DNA of 44,439 nt, taken from NCBI GenBank assembly GCA_964567755.1, contig CAZMNW010000064.1, forward strand, positions 1 to 44,439, read 5' to 3'. Position 1 is the stretch's first letter. Every line of letters starts with the position of its first letter. Position numbers and translations under genes: made by a program. Below, piece by piece: positions 42,879 to 44,439 of this stretch. Under the pieces are notes generated by a model, which made no database searches, was not told the origin of the DNA, and was given only the letters and a program-made list of their open reading frames with translations. The stretch is from DASRJW01 sp964567755 (lineage in GTDB: Bacteria; Krumholzibacteriota; Krumholzibacteriia; G020349025).

Positions 42879-42908
42879 TTGACAGTAGACACTCGCACCT
42901 GATAGCAT
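42879..42908 (+). promoter_or_regulatory. Sigma-70 promoter for structured leader and secreted protein
   Basis: TTGACA (42879-42884, perfect -35), an 18-nt spacer and TAGCAT (42903-42908, four of six). Transcription would begin near 42915, leaving a leader of about 220 nt before ATG 43136. Confidence 0.5.
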
Positions 42909-42914
42909 CCCCCC

Positions 42915-43135
42915 GTCAAATCCAGCACGAGTGCCTGGGACTCGCGCCGATAGCTCTGCGGAGGCGCAGCCTGGTTTTCCAGGCGTTCTGGACCTTTCGA
43001 CCCGGAAGGGGGGAAAGGGAGGTAGCAACTCTGGCTACCTGGAAGGTCTGGCCTCGTTCCCGGGGCCCGTTTTTCACCTGAATTCAAATTTCGAATAGCA
43101 TTCGCTTTTCACGCTTATTTTTGGGGGGGAAGAAG
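42915..43135 (+). ncRNA. Structured 5' leader, possible riboswitch, attenuator or stand-alone RNA
   Basis: A run of hairpins fills this leader. CCAGCAC/GTGCCTGG lies near 42922-42938 with one bulge, and GCCTGG-TTTT-CCAGGC at 42969-42984. Further on are CCTTTC/GAAAGG (42993-43018, with CCC/GGG inside and a GGAA-like loop) and AGGTAGC/GCTACCT (43020-43040). GACCTT (42991-42996) can instead pair with AAGGTC (43043-43048), giving an alternative fold that encloses the last hairpin. A terminator-like hairpin with five T ends at 43074, about 60 nt before the gene. The CCGGAAGG loop recalls the SRP RNA tetraloop, but the flanking SRP motifs are absent. No known riboswitch class is recognised. Confidence 0.4.
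43050..43074 (+). terminator. Terminator-like hairpin inside the leader
   Basis: GGCCTC (43050-43055), loop GTTCCC, GGGGCC (43062-43067; one G-U pair), then CG and five T (43070-43074). It lies downstream of the 42879 promoter and upstream of the coding region, so it could end a small RNA or attenuate the gene. Confidence 0.4.
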
Positions 43136-44439
43136 ATGAAGAGATACTGGCGTATCTCCATCGCCTGCTTTTGCAGCTTGCTCCTAGTCGCTGGCGCCGT
43201 GTTCGCGAAGCCAGCCGACAGGGTCCAGCAACTGTCCGAGCCGGAAGTGGAAGTCGACATCGTAGGAGATGTCGACGGAACGAACCCAGCACCGCAGAAG
43301 GTGTTGCAGGACACGACGTGGATTGCAGACTGGTCGTTCGACACCGGCGCGCCGTGCAGCGAGACTGGTTGGACCCACGTCGACAATCACATCTTGAACG
43401 ATGGCGTGAGCTACTGGCATCTCGAACCAGCCGCCAGTTTACCAGCACAGACGAGTGGCATGGCCGGCCAGGTGCTCGCTGTCGGTTACCACTTGAACGC
43501 GTGCTGTGAGGACGCGAGTGGCTACTCGAACGACTGGTACCAGGGCTACGTGGCTCCGTACACCGGGGCCGCGACGATTTCGTTGGACTACATCGTCGAC
43601 AGCGAAGGCGGCTTCGACTTCCTGCAGATCGAGTCCGACTCGGCGTGTGCCTCGTTCCTGCGCGTCGATTTCGACCTCCGGCCGAGCCAAACGGCAGCCT
43701 CGTACCGCGAGCTCGAGGTGAGCAACAGCGGTTTGGTGTTTAACGGGGAGTGGAACGGCCGGGCGCTGACCGACTTCGGCGCGGGTACCCACTGCGTGTT
43801 CATCGCCTTTTTCGCCGATGGCGGCTTCGACCCTTGCGACGGCTTGAACGCGACGACGATCGGCGAGGGTGCTGTCATCGACAACATCACGATCGACGAT
43901 TCCGCCCCCGGCGTCCGCACCGAGGACTTCGAGGACGGCAATCCGACCGACGAGCTCAGTGCCTCGCTCCTCAACATCCAGGACAGCGCACCGTTCGGAA
44001 CCTGGGCGCGCCTGTTCCAGCACATCACCGACAACGACTTGTGCACGGAGAACATCACCTGCGCCTGGTTGTTCACGGATGACACCACGCCGACGCTGTT
44101 CAACGATCCGAGCATGTCGTTCGGTCCAGGTGGTTACGTCATCCGCAACTGGCTGGACGACACCATCCTAGGTCCCTGGGTGAGCTTGGCCAGCACGCCG
44201 ACTGCCTCCGGCACGGTGCTGCAGTTCCGGCGCTTCCCGGGTAACTTCTTCTCCCAGAGCCGCATTGTCCAGAACTGGGCGGTGCGTGGCAAATTCATAG
44301 CCCCGGACCTGTCGACGTGCCTCACCGCGTGGGGACACTCGACGTCGTGGAACTCGTTGTCCTTCTTCGGTTGGCAGACGCTGACGTTCGACATGACGTC
44401 ATCGATCAATGTGGATTCCGAGGAACTCCAGATCCGTCA
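43136..44439 (+). CDS. Secreted beta-rich protein of unknown function (3' truncated by window)
   Basis: The open frame runs from ATG 43136 to the window edge, 434 codons without a stop. It has a signal peptide (MKRYWRISIACFCSLLLVAGAVFAK, cleavage after about 24). The mature part is acidic, rich in Asp, Thr and aromatic residues, with segments such as IADWSFDTG, TISLDYIVDSEGGFDFLQIESDS, AVIDNITIDD and EDFEDGNPTDE. These resemble the beta-sandwich repeats of large exoproteins seen in FCB-type bacteria. Cysteines are frequent. GGGGGGG lies a few nt upstream of the ATG. A C-terminal sorting domain would lie beyond the window. A structured leader precedes it. Its role is unknown. Confidence 0.85.
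   Translation, partial: MKRYWRISIACFCSLLLVAGAVFAKPADRVQQLSEPEVEVDIVGDVDGTNPAPQKVLQDTTWIADWSFDTGAPCSETGWTHVDNHILNDGVSYWHLEPAASLPAQTSGMAGQVLAVGYHLNACCEDASGYSNDWYQGYVAPYTGAATISLDYIVDSEGGFDFLQIESDSACASFLRVDFDLRPSQTAASYRELEVSNSGLVFNGEWNGRALTDFGAGTHCVFIAFFADGGFDPCDGLNATTIGEGAVIDNITIDDSAPGVRTEDFEDGNPTDELSASLLNIQDSAPFGTWARLFQHITDNDLCTENITCAWLFTDDTTPTLFNDPSMSFGPGGYVIRNWLDDTILGPWVSLASTPTASGTVLQFRRFPGNFFSQSRIVQNWAVRGKFIAPDLSTCLTAWGHSTSWNSLSFFGWQTLTFDMTSSINVDSEELQIR

Noticed and set aside
42990..43020. CCCGGAAGGG loop as a signal recognition particle RNA
   Set aside because: The GGAA-type tetraloop is present, but the conserved flanking CAGG/AGCAG internal loop is not.

Overview
The window is a stretch of bacterial chromosome with high GC content and strong third-position GC bias. 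Several traits point to a GC-rich Gram-negative lineage near the FCB assemblage, such as the Eisenbacteria or related candidate phyla. These are a PorV/PorQ-type outer-membrane protein beside secreted proteins ending in a FlgD-like/T9SS-type C-terminal fold, an LpxH-like lipid A enzyme, an O-antigen ligase, and a short primary-type sigma factor. The taxonomic placement is an inference from gene content; no rRNA or tRNA gene was found. Almost every gene is intact, and the last one runs off the right edge.

Layout. 1-455 holds no supported gene. 456-4684 is a regulatory block: an NtrY-like histidine kinase and RlmN on the minus strand, and an NtrC-type response regulator diverging from them. 4691-17124 is a surface-polysaccharide region. 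It contains a phosphoglycosyltransferase/acetyltransferase fusion, a HAD-fold protein without catalytic residues, a small secreted protein, a large TPR-GAF-sigma54 activator, an O-antigen ligase coupled to a GT4 glycosyltransferase, a PHP-domain lipoprotein, and a kinase-fold protein coupled to a methyltransferase. 17467-27188 is an export block: an Fn3-type lipoprotein, an M6-like protein with a broken zinc site, a PorV-like barrel and a subtilisin-like protease.

27190-30615 carries an LpxH-like hydrolase, an HtrA/DegP protease and a sigma-70 factor. 31137-42848 is a long co-directional run for the cell wall and translation/RNA housekeeping: M23 peptidase, Tat-type amidase, secreted protein, YbbR/CdaR, VanZ-like, hisS, aspS, phoH, ybeY, CorC-like, DUF502, recO. 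Many of these genes overlap by 4 bp. 43136 to the end is a secreted protein behind a structured leader.

The most interesting signal is a set of three candidate sigma54 (-24/-12) promoters. One lies just upstream of the sigma54 activator gene (7321). One heads a roughly 340-nt unit with no clear gene, bounded by two terminator-like hairpins (10626-10990). One precedes the Fn3 lipoprotein (17324). Together with the activator and the polysaccharide genes they suggest a local sigma54 regulon controlling surface components. The second candidate is the hairpin-rich leader at 42915-43135, which contains an internal terminator-like structure.
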